Shown: positions 7,464 to 17,247, counted from the first letter of the stretch. The stretch is DNA of 64,000 bases from CG2-30-36-16 sp964372115 (GCA_964372115.1 CAYJPN010000008.1:1-64000); one strand, 5' to 3'. Notes: generated by a model not told the origin, from the letters alone. Numbers and translations are program-made.

Positions 7464-8114
7464 ATGGAAAATTTAAAAAATATTAAACATGTATGTTTTG
7501 ATCTTGATGGAACTTTGATGGACTCGTATCAGACAATTTATAAAACAACAGTAAAGGCGCTTGATGAACTGGGGATAAAACATAAGCTTTCCGAAGCTGA
7601 ATTGTATAAACGAATTGGGCACCATTTTATTGATATATTTTCCGAATTAAATATAAACGTTGAAGATTTTGATCACTTTATAAATATCTATAAGAGTTAC
7701 TATTTTGAATTTATAGACTACTCAGTAATTTATCCCGACACTCTTGACTTGATAAAACTTTTGAGTGAAAAAAGTGTCTTGGTCTCGCTGTTAACAACCA
7801 AAGGACAAGACCAGGCTGAAAAAATTCTTACGCATTTTGATATGGCAAAAAAGTTCAATTACATTATGGGACGACGTGAAGGAATAAAAACAAAACCATC
7901 CCCGGAACCATTGCAAAAAATATGTTCTGATTTGAATGTAAAACTTGGGGACACTTTGATGGTTGGCGATACCGAACTTGATATTCAATGCGGTAAAGCA
8001 GCCGGCGCTTTTACCTGCGCTGTTTCACATGGTTACCGTACGCTCGAACAACTAAAGTTTGAGCAGCCTGATTTTGTTGTTAGCAGTATGAAAGAATTAT
8101 CAGCACTATTTTAA
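7464..8114 (+). CDS. HAD-family phosphatase, phosphoglycolate phosphatase-like
   Basis: 216 residues. HAD motif I is FDLDGTLMDS with nucleophile D13 and acid/base D15. Motif II is LLTTKG, motif III is the lysine of KTKPSPEPL, and motif IV is VGDTELDIQCGKAAG. An alpha-helical cap is inserted after motif I, as in Gph/PpaX-type enzymes. Likely substrates are small phosphorylated metabolites such as 2-phosphoglycolate or pyrophosphate; specificity cannot be read from sequence. GAAGGA lies 8 bp before the ATG. The gene ends at a hairpin shared with the convergent carboxypeptidase gene. Confidence 0.85.
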   Translation: MENLKNIKHVCFDLDGTLMDSYQTIYKTTVKALDELGIKHKLSEAELYKRIGHHFIDIFSELNINVEDFDHFINIYKSYYFEFIDYSVIYPDTLDLIKLLSEKSVLVSLLTTKGQDQAEKILTHFDMAKKFNYIMGRREGIKTKPSPEPLQKICSDLNVKLGDTLMVGDTELDIQCGKAAGAFTCAVSHGYRTLEQLKFEQPDFVVSSMKELSALF

Positions 8115-8124
8115 AATAAAAAAC

Positions 8125-8147
8125 CCCCGGCAATTTTGTCGCCGGGG
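8125..8147. terminator. bidirectional terminator between convergent genes
   Basis: CCCCGGC (8125-8131) pairs perfectly with GCCGGGG (8141-8147) around a 9-nt loop. An A-run on the left gives a U-tail for the minus-strand transcript. It lies between the stops of the HAD gene (8114) and the carboxypeptidase gene (8164). Confidence 0.8.
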
Positions 8148-8163
8148 ATTATAAAATTGACAA

Positions 8164-10797
8164 TTATTTTATAAGCAGCATCTTAAGAGTTTTACTGAAA
8201 CTACCTGCGCGTATTGTGTAGAAGTAAATTCCGGAGCCAAACTGCGAACCCGAAAACTCTACTTTATGTTTTCCTGCTTCGGTAAAACCGTTTACTATTG
8301 TTGCAACTTCTTTACCAAGAATGTTAAATACTTTTATTGTAACATTTCCCGCTTCCGGAACGGAATAATTTATTTGAGTCGCCGGGTTAAACGGGTTCGG
8401 GTAGTTTTGTTCAAGCGCGTAATCTATTATTCCAATAAATGTTACTTCAACAGGTTTGCTTAGTGTTGAAGAACCGTTGAAGTCAAGCTGTTTTAATCTG
8501 TAAAGCATTTTACCTTCAACAGGATTGTTGTCAACAAAGTTGTAGTTCCTTTTTTCCGTTGTTGTGCCGTTTCCTTTAACAAAACCTACAGAAGTGTAAG
8601 AAGTATTTTTGTTTTTACTTACCAGCGCGCGTTGCACTTCGAAGCCGCTATTGTTAAGTTCGGTAGCAGTACTCCAATTAAGAACAACACCATTTGAAGA
8701 AGCATTTGCAGTGAAATTTGTAAGCTCTACAGGTACAGCCGCCTCATTGTAACCGATTAGTTTTATATCATCAATATACCAGCCGTCTTCCTGAATGTAT
8801 CCATCGGATGTGAGCCTGAACCGAACTTTTATGTACTCGGAATTATTGAGATAATCCGATAAGTCGAATTGTACTTGAGACCAGGTACTCATAAGTCCGT
8901 CGTAAGTTCCTATTTCCTGCCAGGAGACTCCATTATTATCCGATACTTCTACATGACAAAAATCGTAAGTAGCTTCGGTATCATACCTGTGCCAAAAGTT
9001 AAGATAAAGCGCGGGCATAGTTGAAGCGTCAATCGGAACTGTCATGGTTAATGTATTATTGGCATTTGCAAGATAATCTCCAGTCGGGCTGTCCGTAAAT
9101 GAGTGCGACGGTGAATGATACTGGGTAGATACCGATCCCCATGTTCCGCTTGCCGTCCAGTTTGACATACCTTCTTCCGCGTTATCATTAAAAACGGTAT
9201 AACCATTGCCGATAAGAATGTTATAATTTTGATTGTAAACAATGAGTGTATCGTCAATTTTTATTTTTAAATTTGTCGGCAGAACATAATTATCTGAAGC
9301 AAGTGAAGAGATTGAAAAATTAAAAGTAACGCTGTCAGATGTTCTTGGAGCCATCGATGGTTGTGTAACAACCTGAAGAGGAATAGTTAAAAGTTCGGTC
9401 GATGTGGTCCATTCCAATTTGATATTGTTTGCTGAAGCCAATCCTTTGTTTCTAAAAACAACTTTAAATGTACCTGCTTCGCCAGGGGTATAAATTTGTT
9501 TGTTTAATTTTGCACTGTGTGAAGCGACATATGGTCCGCTAACGAGCGCCATATATTTATTCATAAACAAACACACTTTGGAATAAGGAATAATTTCAGC
9601 TTGTGTTGCGTAAAAACCGGATGTACCGACTTCGGGTGTCATACCGAAAATGTGGTTACTATGCCCGGTTGTATCATTGCTGTAAATCCAATCAAGATCA
9701 CCGCCACGCACAAAATAACCGACAGTTTGGTATGGCGTTCCGAAATTATAATTATTATCGGCAACAATATCATTTCCAAATTCGTTAAACACATCATTAT
9801 CCGGGGTCGGGGTCGGATCGCACCATGCGTATGGTTTTATTAAATAATTTCCATAAGTGTGATAATCTAACATTGCTTTAAAATTTCGTGAATTAACGAA
9901 ATTTTTAAAATTCTGTGTTTCAGGTTCCGAAAATGGAGAGGTTCCGCGATAAGTATCGGATGAAGAAGAAGTCGAAGAACCGCCGTTGCTTGAATTCCAA
10001 AAATTGTAGGTGCCGAAATTTCTATTTAAATCTGTCCCCTGCCCGCGTCTGTTTTTTCTCCACATTCCGCCGCCGTTCGGGTTAGTAGTTTGATTATAAA
10101 CATAACCATCGGGATTAATAAAAGGAGTAAAATATATTTCGCGGTTGTTGAGAATATAAGTTGCAATCGGGTCTACATTGTAATTCTCAAGCAGCCAGTA
10201 TAAATAGTAATAAACATTCATCATTCCCATTGGTTCTCGGGCATGAGTTACACCGTTGTACCATATTTCCGGTCTGCCTGTAGCACCTTCGGGATTTTTT
10301 GTTACGCGTATAGTCCACATCGGTCTGTTTTCGTAAGAATTACCAATAGAGAATTTTGTAGAAACCAGGGTAGGATATTCATTTGCCATTGAATCGAGTT
10401 TGGCGATTGCTTCTTCCCATTTCATTAGTCCACTCATGGAACCATATATACTGTGTGTAATATCAAAGCCCTCAATCGGTCTGATATCACTTGAAACTTC
10501 ATTCCGCTGCTGACGGTCGGAATAATATTTGTTCCAATCATCAATAGTAACTTCGAAGGGAATGCCGGAATTTGTAAGTAATTCTATTTCTGTTTCTGAA
10601 AGCCATGTTTCAAAATATTGACCGGGTTTATTTATTCCATGATCGAGAAATAAGCCAGCGCTTTCTATTTGCTTAATATCCGACTCACTTTTAATTGTAA
10701 TTCTAACTTGTGAGTATTTTTCAGTTTCTACATTTTGTGCAATTGAGATGAAGTTAGCAGACAAAATAACCAGGAGAAACATGACAATTTTTTTCAT
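8164..10797 (-). CDS. secreted M14 zinc carboxypeptidase with T9SS sorting domain
   Basis: 877 residues: signal peptide (1-20, ending SIAQ), propeptide-like region (about 25-110), M14 carboxypeptidase domain (about 112-420), a CARDB-like and jelly-roll segment (about 430-690), then an FN3-like strand and a T9SS type A domain (NYPNPFNP, final SGIYFYTI). Zinc ligands are H185 and E188 (HAREP) and H313 (DYHTYG). Substrate-binding NRN is at 258-260 and the catalytic glutamate is E389 (TPEVGTSG). It would trim C-terminal residues from peptides outside the cell or at the surface. It ends at a terminator shared with the HAD gene and lies downstream of another T9SS protein. Specificity is uncertain. 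Confidence 0.92.
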   Translation of the reverse strand: MKKIVMFLLVILSANFISIAQNVETEKYSQVRITIKSESDIKQIESAGLFLDHGINKPGQYFETWLSETEIELLTNSGIPFEVTIDDWNKYYSDRQQRNEVSSDIRPIEGFDITHSIYGSMSGLMKWEEAIAKLDSMANEYPTLVSTKFSIGNSYENRPMWTIRVTKNPEGATGRPEIWYNGVTHAREPMGMMNVYYYLYWLLENYNVDPIATYILNNREIYFTPFINPDGYVYNQTTNPNGGGMWRKNRRGQGTDLNRNFGTYNFWNSSNGGSSTSSSSDTYRGTSPFSEPETQNFKNFVNSRNFKAMLDYHTYGNYLIKPYAWCDPTPTPDNDVFNEFGNDIVADNNYNFGTPYQTVGYFVRGGDLDWIYSNDTTGHSNHIFGMTPEVGTSGFYATQAEIIPYSKVCLFMNKYMALVSGPYVASHSAKLNKQIYTPGEAGTFKVVFRNKGLASANNIKLEWTTSTELLTIPLQVVTQPSMAPRTSDSVTFNFSISSLASDNYVLPTNLKIKIDDTLIVYNQNYNILIGNGYTVFNDNAEEGMSNWTASGTWGSVSTQYHSPSHSFTDSPTGDYLANANNTLTMTVPIDASTMPALYLNFWHRYDTEATYDFCHVEVSDNNGVSWQEIGTYDGLMSTWSQVQFDLSDYLNNSEYIKVRFRLTSDGYIQEDGWYIDDIKLIGYNEAAVPVELTNFTANASSNGVVLNWSTATELNNSGFEVQRALVSKNKNTSYTSVGFVKGNGTTTEKRNYNFVDNNPVEGKMLYRLKQLDFNGSSTLSKPVEVTFIGIIDYALEQNYPNPFNPATQINYSVPEAGNVTIKVFNILGKEVATIVNGFTEAGKHKVEFSGSQFGSGIYFYTIRAGSFSKTLKMLLIK

Positions 10798-11169
10798 TCC
10801 GAAATTCCTTTTATATTTTTATTCAAAATTACTTTCATAATTATTCGAAAAATAGACTTTCCAACAATTCAAAAAAAATAAACCAATAAATGATATTAAC
10901 ATTACCATCATCAAGCGTTGTTTATTATTTTCTAAATAAGAAAAAGGGAAGAGAAAACGAAGCTGCTTCATTATTAATCATCCCAACGCAAAATTCCGTA
11001 CAATTTTTTATAGTGTCAATTCTAAAATAAGCAATTTTATAAAAAGAAAAACTTACGGATTAAAAATTGAACTAAAAATAAAACGCGTACCGGTGGTGAA
11101 ACGGGGAGATAAAACAAAAAAAAAGGACGCCGGTATGACATCCTTTATAATCTTAAATTTGGAAATTAA
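10798..11169. other. gene-free stretch between two T9SS genes
   Basis: It contains the promoter region of the carboxypeptidase gene (minus strand, start at 10797) and the terminator of the beta-helix gene. Nothing else is recognised; no open frame of note. Confidence 0.5.
11122..11146 (-). terminator. terminator of the beta-helix protein gene
   Basis: AAAGGA (11122-11127) pairs with TCCTTT (11141-11146). Read on the minus strand the hairpin is followed by a long T-run (complement of the A-run at 11113-11124). It lies 23 bp after the stop of the gene at 11170. Confidence 0.65.
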
Positions 11170-12984
11170 TTATTTGGTTAGAACAAGTTTTTTTGTTTTT
11201 GTAATACTTGTTCCGTCAGCTCCCCGTACTTCAATACGGTAAAAATAAACGCCGCTGTTTAATTCATTTGCATCAAGTTTGTACTCGTGTGTACCCGCAG
11301 GCATGCCTGAGTTAAAAAGTAATTTTATTTGTTCGCCGAGAACATTAAATAAAGTTAATTTTACGTTTGAGTTGACAGCAAGTTCATAACGAATAGTAGT
11401 GGTAGGGTTAAACGGGTTTGGATAATTCTGGCTTATCTCAAACTGTCTCGGGGCTTCAATAGTTACTTCAACCATGCTGGAGTATTTAAACCGTCCGTCA
11501 AAATCTAGTTGCTTTAATCTGTAACTTGCTGCGCCTGCATCTACTTTTTTATCGTCAAACCGGTAGTACTGTTTTTCGGTCGTCGTACCTTTTCCGTTAA
11601 CAAAACCAATGCTCTGCCAGTTTGTATTATTTGAATAGCTGCGTTCAATAACAAAACCTTTGTTATTTGTTTCAGAAGCCGTTTGCCATAATAAGCTAAC
11701 ATTACTGCCGTGTACCCTGGCTTCGAATGAAATTAACTCCACAGGGACGAACTGCGAAAAGGGAATGAATTTTACGAGTCCGTATATTGATGAATCAGCT
11801 TGATGAACAATATGCTGCTCGATTGCAAGGGAATCATAAACACGCCAGTCGTTGTTCTGGGCATAAATTAAATTGCCTGTGTTGTTGTAAAGGTCGTAGA
11901 CATTAGCGCCCTGTACATTACCATATATGATGTTTTTGCCGTCATCGAGTGTTGAAACATTTTCAATATTACCGATATTCGGAACGGGCTGCGTAGCACT
12001 GCCGAGAATAGTAATACCCCAATGATTACCGTAAATTTCATTTTCAGCAATAATGGGACTGTTGACATTGTTACCGTTACAGTTAATTCCGCTTCCTGTA
12101 GTATTCACATCGGGGTTAATGTTATTATTATAAATTTTGTTGTTGTGAACATAACAGGTAATATCGCCCCCGCCGAAAACCATTCCAAAACTGTTATTGT
12201 AAACTTCGTTATATGCAATTTCGGATGAAGACGATGACCCGCCGAGCAAGGCAGAAATACTTATACCGCCGGTTTTATTAAACATACCGCCGTGTACCGT
12301 GTTGTACATTATAGAAGGGGAATTATTTCCTTGAGTTCCTACGCTAATTTGATTTTTGGGTGAAGTGTTTTGCGAGTTATTATTATAAAACTCATTGTAT
12401 TCAATAATTGGTGAAGACCCTGTTGTTAAAGTAATGCCATACTCGTAACACCGTTCAACTTTATTATTCGTGAAGACAGGGTTTGAAGAAGAGGAAAGAG
12501 TTCCGCCTCTTCTGCATTTATACACATAATTATTCGTAAAAGTAGGGCTGGCGCTTATGCATCTTAATGCATAATATGCGTATTGTATGCGGGCATAACT
12601 TATTATGCAAGCCGAATCCACAGATGTATCGCTAAATCGAAAACCGTCATATGCCGTACCGGTTGTGTCAGTAGAGGTAGACGTAAACAGAATTGAATCG
12701 GCAGCAGTACCGACTGCCAGGAATTTTCCGTTTACTTCAAACCCTGAAGTAGAACCGGTAAATGTAACCGTGGTTCCCGGTTGAATAAAAACTCTGTCGT
12801 TTGCGGCAACTGTAATTTTGTTAGAAACGGTAAAATTAGGAGTCGTACCGGTTACAACACCGCCCGAGTTTGCAACCAGGTCGGATAAAGACCAGTTAAC
12901 ACCTGTATTGGGTGTTGTGTATTGAGCAAAAACCAAATTGGTTATTGCCGTAAAAAATAAAATCAGTATAATTTTTTTCATCAT
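11170..12984 (-). CDS. secreted right-handed beta-helix protein with T9SS sorting domain
   Basis: 604 residues. The signal peptide ends at about residue 20 (LVFAQ). Residues about 30-400 form a parallel beta-helix with repeated turns of the type NNYVYKC, NNKVERC, YNEFYNN, YNTVHGG, ENEIYGN. Such folds occur in pectate-lyase-like enzymes and in non-catalytic surface adhesins. An FN3-like region follows (FVPVELISFEA onward), then a T9SS type A domain with NYPNPFNP and SGVYFYRI. No clear catalytic triad is seen, so binding or structural use is as likely as polysaccharide cleavage. The start lies 9 bp after the stop of the TPM gene, suggesting co-transcription. Confidence 0.85.
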   Translation of the reverse strand: MMKKIILILFFTAITNLVFAQYTTPNTGVNWSLSDLVANSGGVVTGTTPNFTVSNKITVAANDRVFIQPGTTVTFTGSTSGFEVNGKFLAVGTAADSILFTSTSTDTTGTAYDGFRFSDTSVDSACIISYARIQYAYYALRCISASPTFTNNYVYKCRRGGTLSSSSNPVFTNNKVERCYEYGITLTTGSSPIIEYNEFYNNNSQNTSPKNQISVGTQGNNSPSIMYNTVHGGMFNKTGGISISALLGGSSSSSEIAYNEVYNNSFGMVFGGGDITCYVHNNKIYNNNINPDVNTTGSGINCNGNNVNSPIIAENEIYGNHWGITILGSATQPVPNIGNIENVSTLDDGKNIIYGNVQGANVYDLYNNTGNLIYAQNNDWRVYDSLAIEQHIVHQADSSIYGLVKFIPFSQFVPVELISFEARVHGSNVSLLWQTASETNNKGFVIERSYSNNTNWQSIGFVNGKGTTTEKQYYRFDDKKVDAGAASYRLKQLDFDGRFKYSSMVEVTIEAPRQFEISQNYPNPFNPTTTIRYELAVNSNVKLTLFNVLGEQIKLLFNSGMPAGTHEYKLDANELNSGVYFYRIEVRGADGTSITKTKKLVLTK

Positions 12985-12993
12985 ATTCCTTTT

Positions 12994-13452
12994 TTAATTT
13001 ATTGCTACCCGATTGGGCAGTTCATTTGTATCATCCGGTTTTATAGGGAAGTGAGTTGTTAGAATATCACCAACCTTTTCAACCGCGCCAATAATTCCGC
13101 TGCAGAAATTTCCTTTTACAAACATTTGCTGCATTTCATCTGTTATACTATCCCAGGTATCGGCTGAAACTTTTTCATTTATTCCCTTATCGGCGAGAAT
13201 GTAGAACCCGCGTTTTTCGAGATAAACAAATATTAGTATCCCTGTTTTATCCCTGGTGTTGTCAACTCCAAGACGGAAAAATTCGGTCTCGGCAAGCTGC
13301 CGCAAAGTTTTTTTCTTCTCATTCCACGATGATTTTTCTTTTATGCTTACGCATATTTCGCCTGCAGTATTCTTTTCTTTTTCGCGAACCTTATTCGAAA
13401 TTCGGAGAAGTTCATCGTCATCAAAAAAATTGTAAATCAATTTGTCGTTCAT
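12994..13452 (-). CDS. TPM-domain (DUF477) protein
   Basis: 152 residues matching the TPM fold: NTAGEICVSI (strand with the conserved EI), a helix with LAETEFFRLGVDNTRDKTGILIFV, then RGFYILADKGINEKV and a C-terminal helix with a cysteine. TPM proteins, named after TLP18.3, Psb32 and MOLO-1, include thylakoid phosphatases and bacterial membrane proteins of unknown role. No signal peptide or membrane segment is present, so this copy is cytoplasmic. It is 9 bp upstream of the beta-helix gene on the same strand; this may reflect shared transcription without shared function. Confidence 0.75.
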   Translation of the reverse strand: MNDKLIYNFFDDDELLRISNKVREKEKNTAGEICVSIKEKSSWNEKKKTLRQLAETEFFRLGVDNTRDKTGILIFVYLEKRGFYILADKGINEKVSADTWDSITDEMQQMFVKGNFCSGIIGAVEKVGDILTTHFPIKPDDTNELPNRVAIN

Positions 13453-13560
13453 TTTTAGGAATTCTTTTTGTTTCGGCTCAAATATAAATAGAATTAACCA
13501 GGCTTTCCACTTTTTTTGGATTAATGGATAAAATTGAGTGGTAGAATTATGGCAAATAAA

Positions 13561-13599
13561 AAAGCACAGTCCCTGCTTATGTTTGCGGAACTGTGCTTT
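13561..13599 (-). terminator. terminator of the SGGD-repeat lipoprotein gene
   Basis: AAAGCACAGT (13561-13570) and ACTGTGCTTT (13590-13599) form a perfect 10-bp stem. On the minus strand the stem is followed by TTTTTATTT. It lies 21 bp after the stop at 13620. Confidence 0.8.
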
Positions 13600-13619
13600 G
13601 GAGATGAGGTTAGAAAATT

Positions 13620-14558
13620 TTATTTTTTTCTTAAGTTAATTTCGCCGCCGGATGTTTTTGCCGTCAGTAAAGGTCCACCGCCGTTAATATCGCCTTCTAA
13701 TTTTCTTTTTTTGCGGCTTGTTTGGTTCTCAGTTTTAAAATCGGAATCTACATCGCCGCCGGAGCTGCTGAGTTTTATCGACGCCTTAAAATCCGATGGA
13801 ACATATATATCAATATCGCCGCCGGATGTTGCGAGTTCAATACCTTCATTATTACCGCTGTAATCTAATTTTATGTCGCCGCCGCTGGTTTTAGCTGAAA
13901 TGGAACCGTTCCCACCGTTAAGGCTTATATCACCGCCGCTGGTTGAAACTTTTAAATCACCTTTATAATTAACACCTTTTATATCCCCGCCGGATGTGGA
14001 AGCTTTTGTTTTTCCCTCCGGGTTTTCGAGTGTAATATCACCGCCCGATGTGGAAATAATTAAACTGCCGCGAGTTTCTTTAATATCTACATCGCCGCCC
14101 GAGGTTTTTAGAGTAATGCTTCCCTTAATTCCGCCGACTCTTACATCACCACCGCTTGTTGAAACTTCAACATCAAAATTAGAAGGCGTCTTTATTTCAT
14201 ATCTTAATTTTATACCCGAATTTCCCCAGTTAAGAAATTTATTCTCATATTTTCCTGTAACAACAACTTCATCGCTGTTCCCATTAAATTCAAATTCCAT
14301 TTTTTCGCGGGCTTTATCATTACCGAAAACTTTTATGTAAACTTCATTTTTCTCCCAGGGAGTAACCATAACATCGCCGGGTCTTGTATTAATTCGTAAT
14401 GTTTTACCGGATGAAATTTGGAACGTTTTTTCGTGTATTACACTTAAATCCTTGCTGCCGCTGTCACCATTATAAGTAACCGAACATGCCGAAAGTGAAA
14501 TTGTTACCGAAAAAAGTAAAAGGGTAAGTGTTATTAAAGAAAGTCTATCTAGTTTCAT
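13620..14558 (-). CDS. SGGD-repeat lipoprotein (DUF4097 beta-strand repeat)
   Basis: About 312 residues from the chosen ATG at 14558, which has GAGG 7 bp upstream. The frame stays open to 14657, but the extension would hide a clear lipoprotein signal (LSLSAC lipobox near residue 25). The mature part holds nine copies of a TSGGD[IV] motif (the last is TSGGEI) spaced about 15-30 residues apart, which would form a stacked beta-solenoid. This is the DUF4097/DUF4098 pattern, found in envelope proteins often near anti-sigma factors; no function is established. It should be a periplasmic or outer-membrane lipoprotein. The repeats also appear at DNA level as CGCCGCCGGATGT-like words. Confidence 0.82.
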   Translation of the reverse strand: MKLDRLSLITLTLLLFSVTISLSACSVTYNGDSGSKDLSVIHEKTFQISSGKTLRINTRPGDVMVTPWEKNEVYIKVFGNDKAREKMEFEFNGNSDEVVVTGKYENKFLNWGNSGIKLRYEIKTPSNFDVEVSTSGGDVRVGGIKGSITLKTSGGDVDIKETRGSLIISTSGGDITLENPEGKTKASTSGGDIKGVNYKGDLKVSTSGGDISLNGGNGSISAKTSGGDIKLDYSGNNEGIELATSGGDIDIYVPSDFKASIKLSSSGGDVDSDFKTENQTSRKKRKLEGDINGGGPLLTAKTSGGEINLRKK

Positions 14559-14857
14559 TTTAACCTCGATTATATTTTGTGATATTTTATTAGACCAGCG
14601 GTGGGAGAAAAGGTTACCTATCCGGATTAATAAAATTTCAATTACGGTGGCTAACATATTAAATTTGCGCCGAAAGTGTAAAACAATCCTGATTACCGGC
14701 AGAATAATTACAAATATGGTATAATTTAGAGGCTAAGGTGGAAAGATGCTTTCACCCGTCAAGAAAGACGAATAGTAAATAATAGAACTATGTTTATTGT
14801 TTAGTAAAAGTTTTTGATAATTGTTAATTTTAAAAATTAAAAGAGTAAGAGAAAAAA

Positions 14858-15127
14858 ATGAAGGTATTTGATAAGAATGACCGGTGTCCGGGAATAGTTT
14901 ATCCGTGCGAGTGGAATTATAAAGTTATTGGTGAAAATATTGAATTAATGATTTCGTCAATTGAAGAAACGGTAAACGGATATAAGTACGATTTAACCCC
15001 TTCCAACATAAGTTTGCGCGGCAATTATTTTAGTTTGAATTTAAAAGTTGAAGTAACAAACGAAATTGTTCGAAATTTAATTTATGAAAAATTGCAAAAA
15101 GCGCCTTCTGTAAAAATGATAATTTAG
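14858..15127 (+). CDS. DUF493 (YbeD-like) small protein
   Basis: 89 residues. The pattern YPCEWNYKVIG near the start, a helix, then SLRGNYFSLNLKVEV and a final helix ending in SVKMII matches the DUF493/YbeD family of ferredoxin-like ACT-type folds. E. coli YbeD lies next to lipoate genes and was proposed to regulate them; no lipoate gene is near here. The length is normal. AGAGTAAGAGA precedes the ATG. It is divergent from the SGGD lipoprotein gene and convergent with the DinB gene, whose stop is 1 bp away, so the genes share almost no spacer. Confidence 0.75.
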   Translation: MKVFDKNDRCPGIVYPCEWNYKVIGENIELMISSIEETVNGYKYDLTPSNISLRGNYFSLNLKVEVTNEIVRNLIYEKLQKAPSVKMII

Positions 15128-15128
15128 T

Positions 15129-15581
15129 TTACTTCTTTAATAATGCAATTTGTCCGGCGTGGTAAATATCGTGCTGAATTACGCCGTGCAGAAGAACATA
15201 AAAAGTGAAATCCTTTTCCAGAACATTTTCGATTAATTTTTCTTCAGGAAATATTTTTACTTTTTCAATTAGTTTTTGATGCACTGCGTAAAGAGATGTC
15301 TTAACAATTTCCCAGCCGCTTTCGTCATAACCGACTGTTTTATTCCAGTCAATTTCGTCCGGAATTTTTACATCCTCACCATTCATAAACCTTATTGCAG
15401 CATCTTTCCAAACAGCTATATGCACAACTATATCCCATATATTGTGTGCGTTTTCAATTTTATTTCGCGCAGCTGTCGTATAATCGATATTTTGTAATAT
15501 TTCATTAACGGCTGCGCCATGCCATGCGGGTCCGTAAAAAGTTCGGTTCAATAATTCAATTATTCTATCGTTCTCTTTCAT
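15129..15581 (-). CDS. DinB-superfamily protein
   Basis: 150 residues, predicted four-helix bundle. Features of the DinB/YfiT metal-binding fold are visible: AWHG near residue 20, WDIVVHIAVWKD near residue 50, and the C-terminal QHDIYHAGQIALLKK, which supplies the usual third histidine. In characterised relatives the three histidines bind a divalent metal and the protein acts as a thiol-dependent transferase with bacillithiol or mycothiol. A bacillithiol-type protein (YtxJ) is encoded at 46603 in this window, which fits but proves nothing. The gene starts 7 bp after the stop of the GT39 gene, so the two are probably co-transcribed. Confidence 0.82.
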   Translation of the reverse strand: MKENDRIIELLNRTFYGPAWHGAAVNEILQNIDYTTAARNKIENAHNIWDIVVHIAVWKDAAIRFMNGEDVKIPDEIDWNKTVGYDESGWEIVKTSLYAVHQKLIEKVKIFPEEKLIENVLEKDFTFYVLLHGVIQHDIYHAGQIALLKK

Positions 15582-15588
15582 AACAGTC

Positions 15589-17139
15589 TCAAATAAAATG
15601 TTTTTGTTTTTTCCAAATTTCAGCGAGACTAATTTTTAAGTCGCGGCAAATAAAAATAGGCAAATTATTTTCATACGGAATTGCATACTTACTTTTTACA
15701 ACAGCGGCTTGCTCTACTTTATTGCATGAGCGTTTATGGTCTTCAACTTCACCCCCAACAACAATAATATTTTTAAAATTACTTTTCGGATACCCCCATA
15801 ACCAGTAGTTATTATGTAAACAAATAACCGGCGGCAGTGGATACTTTTTTGAAAAGTATTGGAGCGAACCTGCTTCGCCGTAATTGTGCGTAAAAATTAC
15901 GGTGCTGTTTTTTTCTGATTCGGGAAGAGACATATAAACTTTTGAAACTGTCCTTGCCATTTCTTCCCAGCCGAACATATCGGCATAAAATTGCGGCAGT
16001 TCGTTTAATTCTAATCCTTCATTTGTAGAAGGAGCAAGCCCAATTGCGCGTTGATATTTTATAAAACTTTCTACCGGCATTAGTGGCACTGCTAAAGGAG
16101 CGAGCGCGGCGCCGCTAAATAATATTAATGCCGGCAACACAACCCGGATCCATCGCCAATTTTTTATTGTGCTCAATTTTTCCAAATAAACGCCACCGGC
16201 GGCAAACAACATCACGTATGCGGGTGAAAGATATTCACCTTTGCTTTTACCGTTGATTAATAAAATTAGAAACGCCGAGAGAAAAATTATTCCCAAAACT
16301 TTGAACCGCTTTCCATCTTTACTAAAAAATAAAAAATACAAACCCGGCAGCCAGACAAAAACATTTATTGGATTTGGTAATACAAATTGGTCGATAACAA
16401 AACTTGACCATGTTAAACCTGCGTACTTGTAGAGAGTTGCATTACGGATAAATTCGATATGGGCAAAGTCGTTTAAATAATTCCAGATAATGAATGGTGA
16501 AAAAAGAAGCAGGGCAATGATACCGGTTAAATAAGGATCGGCAGTAAAAAATGTTTTCCTTTTATTCGTTAAAAGCAGCGCCGCGTAAAAGCCTAAAATG
16601 AACCAGGAAATTCCGATTTTATTCAGCAATGAAATACCGAAAACAACACCGAGCAAAATCCAGTACTTCCTTTTATCATTATTTAAGATTAATAAAATAA
16701 TGTAAGCCGCAAGCGCCCAAAATAAATGATCGAATGAATTCATTGAAAATATTGTGTTCATACCGAGAATAATGGGTGCGGCTATCATTGCGGAACAGGC
16801 TATTACTACGGCTGTTTTTCCACCGTTCATTTCCTTTACAATTAAACCTGTAATAAACACGGTAAGTGCAGCCATCACCGAAGGGAGTAATCGTAGAGCA
16901 AAAAGGCTTTCGCCGAATACCGCACGGCTTAAAGCAAGAATAAAAATAGAAAGTGGCGGGTGGTCGACATACCCGGCTGCAAGATGGTTTGAGCATGCGA
17001 TATAATAAAATTCATCTCTAAATATTCCGTACGAAGCAAACGCATTTGTATAAAGATGAATTAATAGTTTTACTGTTGAAAAAAATAAAATCAGAAATAA
17101 CAGTTGTCGTCGGTTATTACTTTCAGCATTCATAAACAA
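15589..17139 (-). CDS. glycosyltransferase family 39 (ArnT/PMT-like) membrane protein
   Basis: 516 residues with about eleven hydrophobic segments in the first 380, then a soluble C-terminal part. The first periplasmic loop has RDEFYYIACSNHLAAGYVDHPPLSIF, including the conserved acidic pair (DE) and the YVDHPPL motif of the PMT_2/GT39 group. These enzymes use polyprenyl-phosphate sugars to modify lipid A, proteins or other envelope targets from the periplasmic side. The acceptor is unknown. The ATG at 17139 is followed by a second at 17133; either could be used. It precedes the DinB gene on the same strand. Confidence 0.85.
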   Translation of the reverse strand: MFMNAESNNRRQLLFLILFFSTVKLLIHLYTNAFASYGIFRDEFYYIACSNHLAAGYVDHPPLSIFILALSRAVFGESLFALRLLPSVMAALTVFITGLIVKEMNGGKTAVVIACSAMIAAPIILGMNTIFSMNSFDHLFWALAAYIILLILNNDKRKYWILLGVVFGISLLNKIGISWFILGFYAALLLTNKRKTFFTADPYLTGIIALLLFSPFIIWNYLNDFAHIEFIRNATLYKYAGLTWSSFVIDQFVLPNPINVFVWLPGLYFLFFSKDGKRFKVLGIIFLSAFLILLINGKSKGEYLSPAYVMLFAAGGVYLEKLSTIKNWRWIRVVLPALILFSGAALAPLAVPLMPVESFIKYQRAIGLAPSTNEGLELNELPQFYADMFGWEEMARTVSKVYMSLPESEKNSTVIFTHNYGEAGSLQYFSKKYPLPPVICLHNNYWLWGYPKSNFKNIIVVGGEVEDHKRSCNKVEQAAVVKSKYAIPYENNLPIFICRDLKISLAEIWKKQKHFI

Positions 17140-17247
17140 CCTTTTAATATTTTTACGGTAATATAATAAGCAAAAAATGTATTACACGAAATAGTTATTC
17201 GAAAGGAAATATTAATATTTTAACGAAAGGAGGGAGTATAAAAAAAA

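Noticed and set aside
13534..14340. Plus-strand frames rich in SPPD/TSPP repeats
   Set aside because: They are mirror translations of the SGGD-repeat gene on the minus strand.
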